A stretch of 64,000 nt of DNA from an uncultured Chryseobacterium sp. (GTDB lineage: Bacteria; Bacteroidota; Bacteroidia; Flavobacteriales; Weeksellaceae). Under the pieces are notes generated by a model. It saw only the letters and a program-made list of their open reading frames with translations, did no database searches and had not been told where the DNA came from. Positions 33,931 through 42,535 of this stretch are shown here, piece by piece. The stretch spans positions 62,001 through 126,000 of the forward strand of contig CAJYWN010000002.1 of the NCBI GenBank assembly GCA_913778275.1, read 5' to 3'. Each line of letters begins with the position of its first letter. The stretch's first letter is position 1. A program made the position numbers and the translations under genes.

Positions 33931-35727
33931 TCATTTCTGCTTTTTCGCCCACAGTTCCATTTTTCTGTTCAGAACATCCAATGGAAGGCATCCCTGATTC
34001 AGAACTTCATCATGAAATTTAGCCAGGCTGAATTTGCTGCCCAGTTCCTTTTGATATTTTTCCCTTAATTCACGAATCCGTAAAGATCCTATTTTGTAGC
34101 CTAAAGCTTGTCCCGGCATGGCCATATATCGCTCTACTTCGGCTGTTGCCCCGGCTTCATCGTAAGAAATATTGCTCAAAAAATATTTGATGGCTTCTTC
34201 TCTTGTCATTCTACCGGTGTGTAATCCTGTATCCACAACCAGCCTTACTGCTCTGAGCATCTGATCACTCAGATAGCCCATTTTCTGGTAAGGATCGGTG
34301 TACAGCCCAAATTCCGGACCCAGCGTTTCACAATAGTGCGCCCATCCTTCACCGTATGCTCCAAACCATCCGAATCTCATGAATTTCGGAAGCTTTGTAT
34401 TTTCCTGCTGTAAAGAAACCTGGTAATGATGTCCCGGAATGGCCTCATGCAAAAACAAAGATTCCATCCCAGAAGTCATATTGAATTTGGAAGGATCCGG
34501 AAGTGGAACGTAGAAAATTCCTGGTCTTTTGCCATCCGGTGTTCCCTGGATATATTCCGCACTCGCACTGGCTTCCCTGAACTTTTCCGTCTGTCTGATC
34601 TCAAACCTGGTCTTCGGAGTTACAGAAAACATTGTTTTCAGTTTAGGAGTAATTTTTGTTAAAATCCCATTAAATGCAGCCAATACTTCTTTTGATGTTT
34701 TGTAAGGCATCGCTTTCGGATCTGTCTTTACATAGCTGATGAATTCCTCCAGCGTTCCGGTAAAGCCAACCTGCTGTTTTATTTTTTCCATCTCGGCACG
34801 AAGCATGGCAACCTGCTGAAGTCCTATTTTATTGATTTCTTCGGGTGTTTTATCCGTCGTGGTCCAGCTTTTTGCATAATACTGATAAACTTCTTTTCCG
34901 TTGGGCAGGCTGTTGTAGCCATCTGTATTCCTTGCTTTTGGCAGGTATTCCTTCTCTAAAAAATCTCCCATTTTCGTATAAGCAGGAATAATCTTCTGGA
35001 TAATAGCATCTTTATACAGACCTGAAAATTTTTCTTTTTGCTCTTTGGTAAAATCTTTTGGGAAATTTCTTATTGGCCCGTAAAAAATATTCTTTTCCAA
35101 ATCCGTAGTAATGATTTCTTCGGCTCTCATCTGAGGAATCATTTTAACAACCAGCTTTTTAGGCAAAACTATTTTATTGCTGATGCCTTCCCGGAAATTA
35201 TCCTTTGCTGCATTCATCCAGTCCGGAAACTTTTCCATTCTTTTGAGCCAGTCGCTGTAATCTTTTTCTGTTTTAAAGGGCTGGCTTCCTTCTCCGCTGC
35301 CGTACAGCGGGAAGTTCAGAGGAAGTCCTCCAAATTGGGTGAAAGGAATATATTCCGGATGATAGTCGTACGCCTGAATTTTATCTTTTAGGGTAAAATT
35401 CAATACATCATACACTACTTTATCTTCATCGGAAAGATTTTTATAATCCACATTTTCAAGTTGTTTCTGTACGGAATTATAAAAAGCTACTTCTCCGGAA
35501 ATGAAATCTTTATCGATGTTTATAGGGAGCTGATCATTATATCTCAGATCTCCCTGAGCGGTGGCATCAAGAGGGTATAGCTTCAGATATTGCTCATAAT
35601 AATTGGATGCAATGGAATCCAGATTGGAAGGGGTAACTTTGGTTAAAGGCGAATCGTATTTTTTGCAGGAAACAAGGCTTAAAGCCAGGCTCAGGCCGAT
35701 TATACTTTTTGATAAAATATTTTTCAT
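33931..35727 (-). CDS. DUF885 lipoprotein, putative metallopeptidase
   Basis: 598 residues. A lipobox (SLVSC) follows a signal segment. The DUF885 zinc signature HEAIPGHHYQ (about residues 437-446) sits in LFLHEAIPGHHYQVSLQ with GWFGAYGEGWAHYCETL downstream, giving HExxxHH-type ligands and a distant Glu. It is probably a surface or periplasmic peptidase. Length is normal. A -7 motif TACATTTG lies upstream at 35749-35756 on its strand. Confidence 0.85.
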   Translation of the reverse strand: MKNILSKSIIGLSLALSLVSCKKYDSPLTKVTPSNLDSIASNYYEQYLKLYPLDATAQGDLRYNDQLPINIDKDFISGEVAFYNSVQKQLENVDYKNLSDEDKVVYDVLNFTLKDKIQAYDYHPEYIPFTQFGGLPLNFPLYGSGEGSQPFKTEKDYSDWLKRMEKFPDWMNAAKDNFREGISNKIVLPKKLVVKMIPQMRAEEIITTDLEKNIFYGPIRNFPKDFTKEQKEKFSGLYKDAIIQKIIPAYTKMGDFLEKEYLPKARNTDGYNSLPNGKEVYQYYAKSWTTTDKTPEEINKIGLQQVAMLRAEMEKIKQQVGFTGTLEEFISYVKTDPKAMPYKTSKEVLAAFNGILTKITPKLKTMFSVTPKTRFEIRQTEKFREASASAEYIQGTPDGKRPGIFYVPLPDPSKFNMTSGMESLFLHEAIPGHHYQVSLQQENTKLPKFMRFGWFGAYGEGWAHYCETLGPEFGLYTDPYQKMGYLSDQMLRAVRLVVDTGLHTGRMTREEAIKYFLSNISYDEAGATAEVERYMAMPGQALGYKIGSLRIRELREKYQKELGSKFSLAKFHDEVLNQGCLPLDVLNRKMELWAKKQK

Positions 35728-35903
35728 TCTTCAGAATTCTTTATAAAACAAATGTAAATATTAAAAACGATTGATTTTATTTTAAAGTTGGCAAAACACA
35801 GAAAAATTACTGCAAATCATCCGCTTTATAAACTTTATCAAATTAAATAACATCAATTTTAAAAAATAATTTTCAAAAAATTTTTCACATTCAATCTATT
35901 TTT

Positions 35904-35911
35904 TATCTTTG
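35904..35911 (+). promoter_or_regulatory. -7 promoter element upstream of acidic hypothetical
   Basis: TATCTTTG matches TAnnTTTG, 48 bases before the ATG at 35960. No clear -33. Confidence 0.45.
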
Positions 35912-35959
35912 TTGAAAACGTTTAACAATCATATTATTACAGCTCTTTTTTAAGAAATA

Positions 35960-36421
35960 ATGAAAGGGATTTTAAAAATTTACCATCCTGACGAAACGCT
36001 AAAGTACAATATCAGAAATACTTATTGTAAGGCGGTTTACAGCAACCAGCAGCATTTTTTAGAGGTTGAGATTATCACGGATGACGGTCTGGATCATGTA
36101 GAGGATGATTCTCTGCAGTACAACTTTCCGCAGCTTTCACTTGAAGTTTTCGATTTTCCTATCGAATCTGCGGAAATAGAGGGGAAAACAATTACCATTA
36201 ATGATTCTGACGAAGATACTTTTACCGAAGTAGATCTTTTTGATGATGAGGAAGCTTTTATTTACGACAATGAGCTGCAGTTCGATAAGAATGAAGAAGG
36301 CGAGCTTCAGGTGGTATGGAAAGGAACTATTGATGATTTCTACACCGGTTCCGATACCCCGATTCCTTTCAGGCTGAAATGTGAATTCAGGCAGGACGAT
36401 ATTGAGGTAGACGAAGATTAA
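35960..36421 (+). CDS. Acidic hypothetical protein
   Basis: 153 residues, strongly acidic (for example DGLDHVEDDSLQ, DDEEAFIYDNELQFDKNEEGE). No signal peptide or membrane helix, so it is likely cytoplasmic. The pattern is mostly beta strands. I do not recognise the family; it precedes the exbBD-tonB cluster but is 181 bases away and may be independent. Confidence 0.7.
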   Translation: MKGILKIYHPDETLKYNIRNTYCKAVYSNQQHFLEVEIITDDGLDHVEDDSLQYNFPQLSLEVFDFPIESAEIEGKTITINDSDEDTFTEVDLFDDEEAFIYDNELQFDKNEEGELQVVWKGTIDDFYTGSDTPIPFRLKCEFRQDDIEVDED

Positions 36422-36564
36422 ATTTTAATCTCCGTTTTCTTCTCCGAAATTTTATATCAGATTTCTTTTCAGATTTTTTTGGAAAGAAATTTGCTGTTGT
36501 TGGAAATAACAAATTTTAATTGTGTTTTAAGCATTTTTTAAGATACCAATTCATAATATTCCAC

Positions 36565-36572
36565 TACATTTG
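36565..36572 (+). promoter_or_regulatory. -7 promoter element of exbB-exbD-tonB
   Basis: TACATTTG matches TAnnTTTG, 30 bases before the exbB ATG. A -33 is not obvious. Confidence 0.5.
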
Positions 36573-36602
36573 TCGTTACAACTCTTATAAAAATACAGAT
36601 TA

Positions 36603-37307
36603 ATGCTGATAACGGAACTTACTCAGATTTTATTTGCACAGGTTGCTGCACCTGCAGTAGCCGCAGACGATTTAGAATTTTCATTTTGGAAAATCATGTT
36701 TCACGGGGGAGCTTTCGCCAAAATAGTAATGGTAACCGTACTCCTTCTGGGCGTATTTTCCGTATACCTTTTCTTTGAGCGTTTTTTCTTTATTAAAAGG
36801 CTTACTTCTAAAACGGATGCCAACTTCATGGATAATATTGAAGACTTTATCAAAGAGGGAAAAATAGAATCTGCGCTGGACTACTGTAAAAGACAGAACT
36901 CACCGGAAGGAAGAATCCTGGAAAAAGGAATTTCAAGACTGGGAAGACCGGTTTCCGATATCGTAAGCGCAATGGAATCTCAGGCTCAGGTGGAGGTGGC
37001 CAATATGGAGAAAAACCTGAACCTTTTGGCTGTTGTACCAAGTATTGCTCCAATGTTAGGGCTTTTGGGAACGGTAATCGGGATGATTATCGCTTTCTTC
37101 AACCTGTCGCATGCAAGCGGTTCTTTTTCGCCTAAAACATTATCGGAAGGTATCTATACGGCATTGGGACAGACTGCGGTTGGTCTTGCAGTAGCAATTC
37201 CGGCAAACTTTTTCTACAATTTATTATTGACAAGGATTGATAAATTTGTATTGAAAGCACAGAACATGTCCGGAGAATTTTTAGATCTTATCAACAAACC
37301 TTTATAA
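36603..37307 (+). CDS. exbB: ExbB/TolQ-type proton-channel protein
   Basis: 234 residues with three transmembrane helices: about 36-60, 137-157 and 178-200. The MotA/TolQ/ExbB core is IAPMLGLLGTVIGMIIAF and IYTALGQTAVGLAVAIPA. With ExbD it uses the proton gradient to drive TonB. It is followed by exbD after 56 bases and then a TonB protein, forming a complete energising unit that could serve the TonB-dependent receptor at 7570-9810. Confidence 0.92.
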   Translation: MLITELTQILFAQVAAPAVAADDLEFSFWKIMFHGGAFAKIVMVTVLLLGVFSVYLFFERFFFIKRLTSKTDANFMDNIEDFIKEGKIESALDYCKRQNSPEGRILEKGISRLGRPVSDIVSAMESQAQVEVANMEKNLNLLAVVPSIAPMLGLLGTVIGMIIAFFNLSHASGSFSPKTLSEGIYTALGQTAVGLAVAIPANFFYNLLLTRIDKFVLKAQNMSGEFLDLINKPL

Positions 37308-37363
37308 TCTTCAAATGAAACCGCAAGGTTCCTTCGATCATTAAAATTAGCAAAAATAAACAG

Positions 37364-37762
37364 ATGAAAATTCAGCGAAGAAATAAAGCAAACCCCGAGT
37401 TCAGTCTCGCAGCGATGACAGATGTTATCCTGTTGATGCTGATCTTCTTTATGGTAACATCATCTGCGGCCAATCAGAGTGCCATTGATGTGAAATTGCC
37501 GAAGACGGGAGCAGTTGAAGACAATATTCCGAATCCTTTAACAGTAAGCATCAAGCCGGACGGATCTTATTTTGTAGATGATGCTCCTGTTGAAAAAGCC
37601 CGGCTTGAACAGACGATCGTGAACAAACTGGCGAACCAGACAAATAAATCGTTTACCATTCGTGCAGACGAAAATACCATGCACAAAGACGTTGTTTTTG
37701 CAATGGAAATTGCAGAAAAGTATAAATTCAACATTGCCATTGCGACAGTTAAAGATAAATAA
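37364..37762 (+). CDS. exbD: ExbD/TolR-type protein
   Basis: 132 residues. One N-terminal membrane helix carries the essential aspartate (MTDVILLMLIFFMVTSS, Asp about residue 20). The periplasmic part (about 45-132) has the ExbD/TolR fold. It partners the ExbB protein upstream and the TonB protein downstream. Confidence 0.92.
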   Translation: MKIQRRNKANPEFSLAAMTDVILLMLIFFMVTSSAANQSAIDVKLPKTGAVEDNIPNPLTVSIKPDGSYFVDDAPVEKARLEQTIVNKLANQTNKSFTIRADENTMHKDVVFAMEIAEKYKFNIAIATVKDK

Positions 37763-37795
37763 CAATTCCAAATTGATCGAGAGGATCTTTTTAAA

Positions 37796-38677
37796 ATGAG
37801 AAGCCATATTATAAACAGAAACGAGCAAAATAAAGACCGGGTAAAGAGCGCATTGCTTTCTATCCTGATCTGGTCTGCCATTCTTCTGTTTGTTTTTTTA
37901 TATAAGCTAAAACCTGAAATGGATCAGCAGCCGGAAGTGGTAACAACCATGCTGGTTAATTTCGGAGACAACCGAAACGGAAACGGCTTGGAAGAGCCCG
38001 CGGATCAGCCGGGAAGTCTGGCCGCCGCGACGGAAAACATTACCGAACCTGCAGAAGCAGCAGTTCCTGAAACAAAAACCGTCTTAAAGCCTGAGCCTCA
38101 GCCTGAAACTCAGAAATCTGAAGCAAAAGAAAAAATCATTACCGGGAACAATTCAAAAATCAGTGTTCCCAAAAAAGAAGAATCCAAAGCAGAAACCAAA
38201 AAATCTGCAGCAAGCACAAGCGCAACCAAAAACACCAAAAAATCCGGAGCGGCAACCTCCAATTCAAAAACTGGAAACGGCGACGGAAAAGGAACTGCAG
38301 CCATCGGAAACCTGATCAGAGGACGAGGAACTAAAGCCGGAAGCCAGGGAGACGGAGACGGGATCGGAAATGCAGGTGATCCTTTAGGCGGTGACGGAAA
38401 CGGGGACAGCAGAGTAGGGATCGACAGAAAGCTGGTAGGTTTTATACCGGGAACGATGGGAAGAGGAGGTGCGCAGCCGGCCAACAGCTGTACGGCAAGC
38501 GGAACAATTACCATTTCTTATACGGTTGATAAAGCCGGAAATGTAGTGTCTGCGAGAAGATCAGGCGGAACATCAGATCCGTGCATCACTTCAAACGCTA
38601 TTTCATGGGTAAAGAAATATGTAAAGGCTGAAAAAGCCAGTGTTTCTTCCACCGGAACTTATAAAATTACTTTTTAA
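37796..38677 (+). CDS. tonB: TonB-like energy transducer
   Basis: 293 residues. A single N-terminal membrane anchor (about 21-40) is followed by a long Pro/Glu/Lys linker (EPADQPGS, PEPQPETQKSEAKEK) and a Gly/Asp-rich stretch (GNGDGKGTAAIGNLIRGRG). The C-terminal TonB_C-like domain (about 225-293) has ASGTITISYTVDKAGNVVSA. It spans the periplasm to transmit force to outer-membrane receptors. The gene stops 14 bases before a shared terminator. Confidence 0.88.
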   Translation: MRSHIINRNEQNKDRVKSALLSILIWSAILLFVFLYKLKPEMDQQPEVVTTMLVNFGDNRNGNGLEEPADQPGSLAAATENITEPAEAAVPETKTVLKPEPQPETQKSEAKEKIITGNNSKISVPKKEESKAETKKSAASTSATKNTKKSGAATSNSKTGNGDGKGTAAIGNLIRGRGTKAGSQGDGDGIGNAGDPLGGDGNGDSRVGIDRKLVGFIPGTMGRGGAQPANSCTASGTITISYTVDKAGNVVSARRSGGTSDPCITSNAISWVKKYVKAEKASVSSTGTYKITF

Positions 38678-38682
38678 CATAC

Positions 38683-38707
38683 AAAAGCACTTTATTCAAG
38701 TGCTTTT
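38683..38707. terminator. Bidirectional terminator overlapping a stop codon
   Basis: AAAAGCACTT pairs with AAGTGCTTTT across a 5-base loop. It ends the tonB operon, and overlaps the stop codon of the minus-strand hypothetical gene. Confidence 0.85.
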
Positions 38708-39084
38708 TTTATTTCTGAAATTCTGTTGATCACCGGAAGCGCAAAAATACCGCTGGTCTGAAGATACAATTCGTAAAACGTTTTTGCTTTGTCCAGGAAG
38801 TCATTATTCGATTCTGTTTTTCCTTTAAAATAAAAAAGATTACCCAGCATTTCGTAATAATCCTTGTGGTCTCTTTCCTGCCTTTCATTCACGATTTCAA
38901 TCAGTTCTTCTTTGGTTTTGGAAGCTATTTCTGTGAAGCTCATCTTGAAAATATCCCTCATTAACGAATCGAAATCCAGTTCTTTCTGCATTAAACTTTC
39001 TTCCGGCTTATCGAGGATCAGCTTTTCCAATGCCTGGCTTAGCTGACGTATTAGTCTTAATGTGAATTCTTTATCTGTGATCAT
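38692..39084 (-). CDS. Hypothetical helical protein
   Basis: 130 residues, mostly alpha-helical, with IRQLSQALEKLILDK near the start and FYELYLQTSGIFALP near the end. It is soluble. The beginning resembles DUF6483-like helical proteins, but too weakly to name. The 3' end overlaps the terminator of the tonB gene. Confidence 0.65.
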   Translation of the reverse strand: MITDKEFTLRLIRQLSQALEKLILDKPEESLMQKELDFDSLMRDIFKMSFTEIASKTKEELIEIVNERQERDHKDYYEMLGNLFYFKGKTESNNDFLDKAKTFYELYLQTSGIFALPVINRISEIKKALE

Positions 39085-39128
39085 AGTTTTGGTTTAAAGT
39101 TTAGTGTCTAAGGTTGTTCATATGATAT

Positions 39129-39155
39129 TTCAATGTTTAAACTTTAAACATTGAA
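39129..39155. repeat. Perfect 13-base inverted repeat
   Basis: TTCAATGTTTAAA and TTTAAACATTGAA lie one base apart, between the nucleoside-recognition permease stop and the helical hypothetical gene. It is AT-rich with no strong T tract; a transcription end or a spacer motif is possible. Confidence 0.55.
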
Positions 39156-39166
39156 CATTGAATTTT

Positions 39167-40570
39167 TTAAGCAAAGAATAGATATGCTAGTGCAATAGAA
39201 GTAATAATACCCACCAGATCCGCCAGAAGCATGGCAATTACGGTGTATCGTGTATTTTTCACTGCTACTGCCCCGAAATACACTGCAATCACGTAAAACG
39301 TCGTATCTGAGCTTCCCTGAAGCACGGCTGCCAGTTTACCCTGAAAGCTGTCAGCTCCGAAAGTAGCCATCGTATCTACCATCATTCCTCTCGCACCGGA
39401 ACCTGAAAGCGGCTTGATCAAAGCAGTCGGAAGTCCGTCTACAAATCTCGCATCAAGATTTGCATTGTAGGCTACCCATTTCATCCCGTCGATGATCACA
39501 TCAAAAACTCCGGAAGTTCTTAATAAAGAAATTGCGATCAGCATTCCCACCAGATAAGGGATGATTTTCACGCAGGTGGTAAAACCTTCTTTTGCGCCTT
39601 CAATAAAAGCATCAAAAACATTGATTTTTTTATAGACCGCACCAAGAACAATCGCAAGGAAAATAAAGAGAATCAAACCATTGCTCAGTACTTTACTGAA
39701 ATCATCAAGCTGATCTTTACTCAGCTGTACCAGATACAAAACCAGTAGCGCTATAATCGCCGAAATTCCTCCCACATAAGCAATTACAACAGGTCTTAAG
39801 AGGTTGATCTTTTGATACAAAGACACAATAATCATCGCGGCCAGCGTTGCAGCAAAAGTTGCGATCATACACGGCAGGAAAATATCCGTGGGTGTTTTCG
39901 AACCCATAGATGCTCTTATGGCAATGATGGAAACCGGAATTAGCGTCATTCCACCGGCGTGCAGACATAAAAACATAATCTGGGAGTTGCTCGCCGTATC
40001 TTTATTGGGATTCAATGTTTGCAGGCTTTCCATAGCTTTTAAGCCGAAAGGGGTTGCAGCATTATCCAGGCCCAGAAGATTCGCGCTGAAATTCATCAGC
40101 ATATGTCCGAAAGCAGGATGATTTTTAGGAATTTCAGGGAAAAGTTTGGAGAAGAAAGGTTGAATTAATCGACTCAATAAATTGATACCTCCAGCCTTTT
40201 CTGCAATACTCATGAATCCCATGAACAAGGTCATAATGCCGATCAGTCCGAGGCATATTTTTACAGCAGTTTCGGAAGTCCCGATTACACCATCTGCCTC
40301 CTGTATCCGGTATACTTTCACGTCCTGCTGTAAAGAATCAGTCTTATAATGAATCCTGTTCTCTGCAAAATCCGGCTTTTGGGCCAGACTGTCTTTTACC
40401 AGTGAAGGAAGGGTGTTCATTTTCTGTGTTGCAATCTGCACCGTGTCGCCGCCTTTTCCCACCACCATATCATTAAATATAGTTTTGTAATGGCTTGACG
40501 AAATGTATTTTATGCTGGCAATGGCAATGGCCACAATGATAAAAGCCGACCAAATTCTGCTGAGAACCAT
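39167..40570 (-). CDS. Nucleoside-recognition (SpmA/SpmB-like) membrane protein
   Basis: 467 residues with about ten membrane helices in two homologous halves. The Gate/nucleoside-recognition pattern is visible in LGLDNAATPFGLKAMESLQ in the first half and in IKPLSGSGARGMMVDTMATF and LQGSSDTTFYVIAVYFGAV in the second, as in proteins that fuse SpmA and SpmB. Substrate and direction are unknown. Upstream is the repeat-rich gap. Confidence 0.85.
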   Translation of the reverse strand: MVLSRIWSAFIIVAIAIASIKYISSSHYKTIFNDMVVGKGGDTVQIATQKMNTLPSLVKDSLAQKPDFAENRIHYKTDSLQQDVKVYRIQEADGVIGTSETAVKICLGLIGIMTLFMGFMSIAEKAGGINLLSRLIQPFFSKLFPEIPKNHPAFGHMLMNFSANLLGLDNAATPFGLKAMESLQTLNPNKDTASNSQIMFLCLHAGGMTLIPVSIIAIRASMGSKTPTDIFLPCMIATFAATLAAMIIVSLYQKINLLRPVVIAYVGGISAIIALLVLYLVQLSKDQLDDFSKVLSNGLILFIFLAIVLGAVYKKINVFDAFIEGAKEGFTTCVKIIPYLVGMLIAISLLRTSGVFDVIIDGMKWVAYNANLDARFVDGLPTALIKPLSGSGARGMMVDTMATFGADSFQGKLAAVLQGSSDTTFYVIAVYFGAVAVKNTRYTVIAMLLADLVGIITSIALAYLFFA

Positions 40571-40698
40571 TCGATTAAATTAATATGGGTTAAACTTATC
40601 AAAAAAACTTCAGATTACAAAGGCAAGCTGCGTTTTTAAGTCATTTTGATAAACGATGTGACGGAGAGAATATATAAAAGATTTTCAGGCAAATTATT

Positions 40699-40790
40699 GG
40701 GAGCTGTTTCCAGCTATCTGCTCATACTCCTCGCGCCGACGCCTTTACCTATGCCTGCTGCGGGGTAACCGCGTCTATCTGGGCTAAAGG
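40699..40790 (+). repeat. Conserved-flank structured repeat, degenerate-middle copy
   Basis: The 5' blocks GGAGCTNTTTC and GCTNTCTGCT (40700-40722) and the 3' block CGCGNCNATCNNGGCTA (40770-40786) match the element at 23274-23373, but the centre is a different sequence with only a short stem (TTACC and GGTAA). It is in the 456-base gap at 40571-41026, which also holds two other repeat families and no gene. Confidence 0.8.
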
Positions 40791-40852
40791 AAGGTAATTG
40801 TGAATTTATTCAAGTCAATGGTCAATTTTTAGAACCGAAATTATTTTTTTTT

Positions 40853-40910
40853 AACCACCCCGTCTAAATTTTCAAGGAAAATTTAGACACCCCTTCCTTG
40901 GAGGGGAATT
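40853..40910. repeat. Multi-hairpin dispersed repeat, copy 3
   Basis: AACCACCCCGTC is followed by the perfect stem CTAAATTTTC-aag-GAAAATTTAG, then CCCCTTCC-tt-GGAGGGG. It is inverted relative to copies 1 and 2, and its first stem is identical to that of 32226-32283. Confidence 0.85.
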
Positions 40911-40929
40911 CCAACATTAGAGATCAATA

Positions 40930-40990
40930 GGATCGGGCTTTAGCCCGCTTAATAATTTAAATGTCAGATGATTGGCTTTAGCCGAAACTT
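40930..40990. repeat. Twin GGCTTTAGCC hairpins
   Basis: CGGGCT-tt-AGCCCG (40934-40947) and GGCT-tt-AGCC (40974-40983) are two small perfect hairpins 26 bases apart, sharing the core GGCTTTAGCC. They look like a spacer repeat of this group. The rest of the gap to the DUF6973 gene 3' end shows nothing more. Confidence 0.7.
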
Positions 40991-41026
40991 ATAAATAAGA
41001 ATGAGTTATTGTAAAGTGTAGAAAAC

Positions 41027-41539
41027 TTATTTTTCATCCAGATACACCAAAAAGCCTTCAAAATCATCATCAAGACTTTTGAGGACTTTAGCATCTTTCA
41101 TTTTTTTTTCCAGGCCGTCTATGAAAAAGCTTTTTTCAAAAAACTGGCGGTGGATTCCGGGAAGAAGCTCCATGAAATAATCCATCCCGAATTTGTTGTT
41201 ATGGAGATCCATTTTGGTTTCCAGCGGTTTGTTGGGGAACAGTTCTTCATGAAGATCGGTCATCCGTTTACAGAAAGCAAGCGCTTTCTCCGGTGAAGAG
41301 ATCTTACAGCAGTACATCATGATGAAGCAGCACCACAAAGCGTGCCTGAATGCGTTTCCAATGCCGTTGGTAGAGGCTGTTTTCGGAAATTTTTTCTGCG
41401 CGGTGGAATAGGCTTTAAGGGTTGCATGAAAACTTAACAAAGAGAAAAGAGGATGAGGCAGAACAAGTGATAAAAGGCGCATGATCTTTTTAAGGCTCAT
41501 GCTCCGGATCGTATTGAAAAATATGCTGAACGTTCTCAT
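41027..41539 (-). CDS. DUF6973-like protein
   Basis: 170 residues from the ATG at 41539. The family core is visible: NGIGNAFRHALWCC, then EKALAFCKRMTDLHEELFP and MDLHNNKFGMDYFM, with conserved His and Asn residues that suggest a metal or catalytic site. The function is unknown. Its start lies only 5 bases past the accD terminator T tract, so expression needs read-through or a promoter hidden in the terminator region. Confidence 0.7.
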   Translation of the reverse strand: MRTFSIFFNTIRSMSLKKIMRLLSLVLPHPLFSLLSFHATLKAYSTAQKKFPKTASTNGIGNAFRHALWCCFIMMYCCKISSPEKALAFCKRMTDLHEELFPNKPLETKMDLHNNKFGMDYFMELLPGIHRQFFEKSFFIDGLEKKMKDAKVLKSLDDDFEGFLVYLDEK

Positions 41540-41543
41540 CAAT

Positions 41544-41574
41544 AAAAAATCTCTCTCCTGTTCAGAGAGAGATT
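41544..41574 (-). terminator. Rho-independent terminator of accD
   Basis: On the minus strand, a perfect 10-base stem (41548-41557 with 41565-41574) with a 7-base loop is followed by a T tract. It lies between accD and the DUF6973-like gene. Confidence 0.9.
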
Positions 41575-41590
41575 GCTGTATTTTTATAAA

Positions 41591-42445
41591 TTAAGCTTTT
41601 ACCGTTAGCAGATTTACTGTTTTGGAAACAGTATCTTTAATCTCCGTTCTTTTAACGATAAAATCTACAAATCCTTTTTCCTGAAGGAATTCCGAAGTCT
41701 GGAAGCCTTCCGGTAAATCTCTACCGATGGTTTCACGGATTACTCTTGGTCCTGCAAACCCGATCAGTGCGCCCGGTTCAGCCATGATGATGTCGGCTGT
41801 CATTGCGAAAGATGCAGTGATTCCTCCAAAAGTAGGATCACAAAGGTAGGCGATGTATAAAAGTCCTGCTTCCGAAAGCTGGGCCAGTTTAGCCTGAACT
41901 TTAGCAAGCTGCATCAAAGAATAGGTTGCTTCCTGCATTCTTGCTCCACCGGATTGGCAGATGATCATGTAAGGAAGTTTTTTCTGAATACAGTAGTCTA
42001 CGGCTCTTCTGATTTTTTCTCCCATCACCGATCCTAAGGAACCTCCGATGAAAGCAAAGTCCATACAGGAAACTACCATTTCGGTTCCCTTTACGGTTCC
42101 TACTGCGTTTCTGATGGAATCGGTAAGTTTTGTTTTAGCCTTAACTTCTTTCAGACGGTCTGCGTATGGTTTCGTATCTTTAAAGTTCAGAATGTCAATG
42201 CTTTCTACATTAGCGTCCAGTTCAGTAAATTTACCATCGTCAAAAAGGATGTCAAAGAATTCCGCACTTCCTATTCTTACATGAAATCCGTCTTCCGGAG
42301 AAACATAATTGTTTCTTCTCAGTTCATCATGTTCCACAATTTTTCCTGACGGTGTCTGATGCCAAAGACCTTTAGGAACGTCTTTTTTCTGATCAGTAGA
42401 GGTCGTAATATTTTGTGCCTTTCTCTTAAACCACTCGAATGCCAT
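41591..42445 (-). CDS. accD: Acetyl-CoA carboxylase carboxyltransferase beta subunit, no zinc ribbon cysteines
   Basis: Carries biotin carboxyl to acetyl-CoA with AccA, making malonyl-CoA for fatty acids. 284 residues. The crotonase core has [20 protein letters not shown] and [16 protein letters not shown]. In E. coli the N terminus holds a Cys4 zinc ribbon; here the matching region, [19 protein letters not shown] and [16 protein letters not shown], has none of the four cysteines. The rest is intact, so this is a natural variant of the group. Fba is 90 bases upstream on the same strand. Confidence 0.93.
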   Translation of the reverse strand: MAFEWFKRKAQNITTSTDQKKDVPKGLWHQTPSGKIVEHDELRRNNYVSPEDGFHVRIGSAEFFDILFDDGKFTELDANVESIDILNFKDTKPYADRLKEVKAKTKLTDSIRNAVGTVKGTEMVVSCMDFAFIGGSLGSVMGEKIRRAVDYCIQKKLPYMIICQSGGARMQEATYSLMQLAKVQAKLAQLSEAGLLYIAYLCDPTFGGITASFAMTADIIMAEPGALIGFAGPRVIRETIGRDLPEGFQTSEFLQEKGFVDFIVKRTEIKDTVSKTVNLLTVKA

Positions 42446-42461
42446 ATTGTTATATATTGAT

Positions 42462-42530
42462 GAAAAATAAATGATAAGTGATGAAAAACGGTTAATTAGA
42501 ATTAACTATCTATCATCATTTATCATTAAT
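42462..42530. repeat. AT-rich inverted repeat with ATCATTTATCA words
   Basis: AAATGATAAGTGATG and CATCATTTATCATT are inverted partners in the accD-fba gap. A similar arrangement lies at 56030-56095. Low complexity is possible. Confidence 0.4.
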
Positions 42531-42535
42531 AATTT

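Noticed and set aside
42462..42530. Possible CRISPR-like or direct-repeat structure in AT-rich ATCATTTATCA words
   Set aside because: No regularly spaced direct repeats or spacers; it is an inverted, low-complexity stretch and there are no cas genes in the window.
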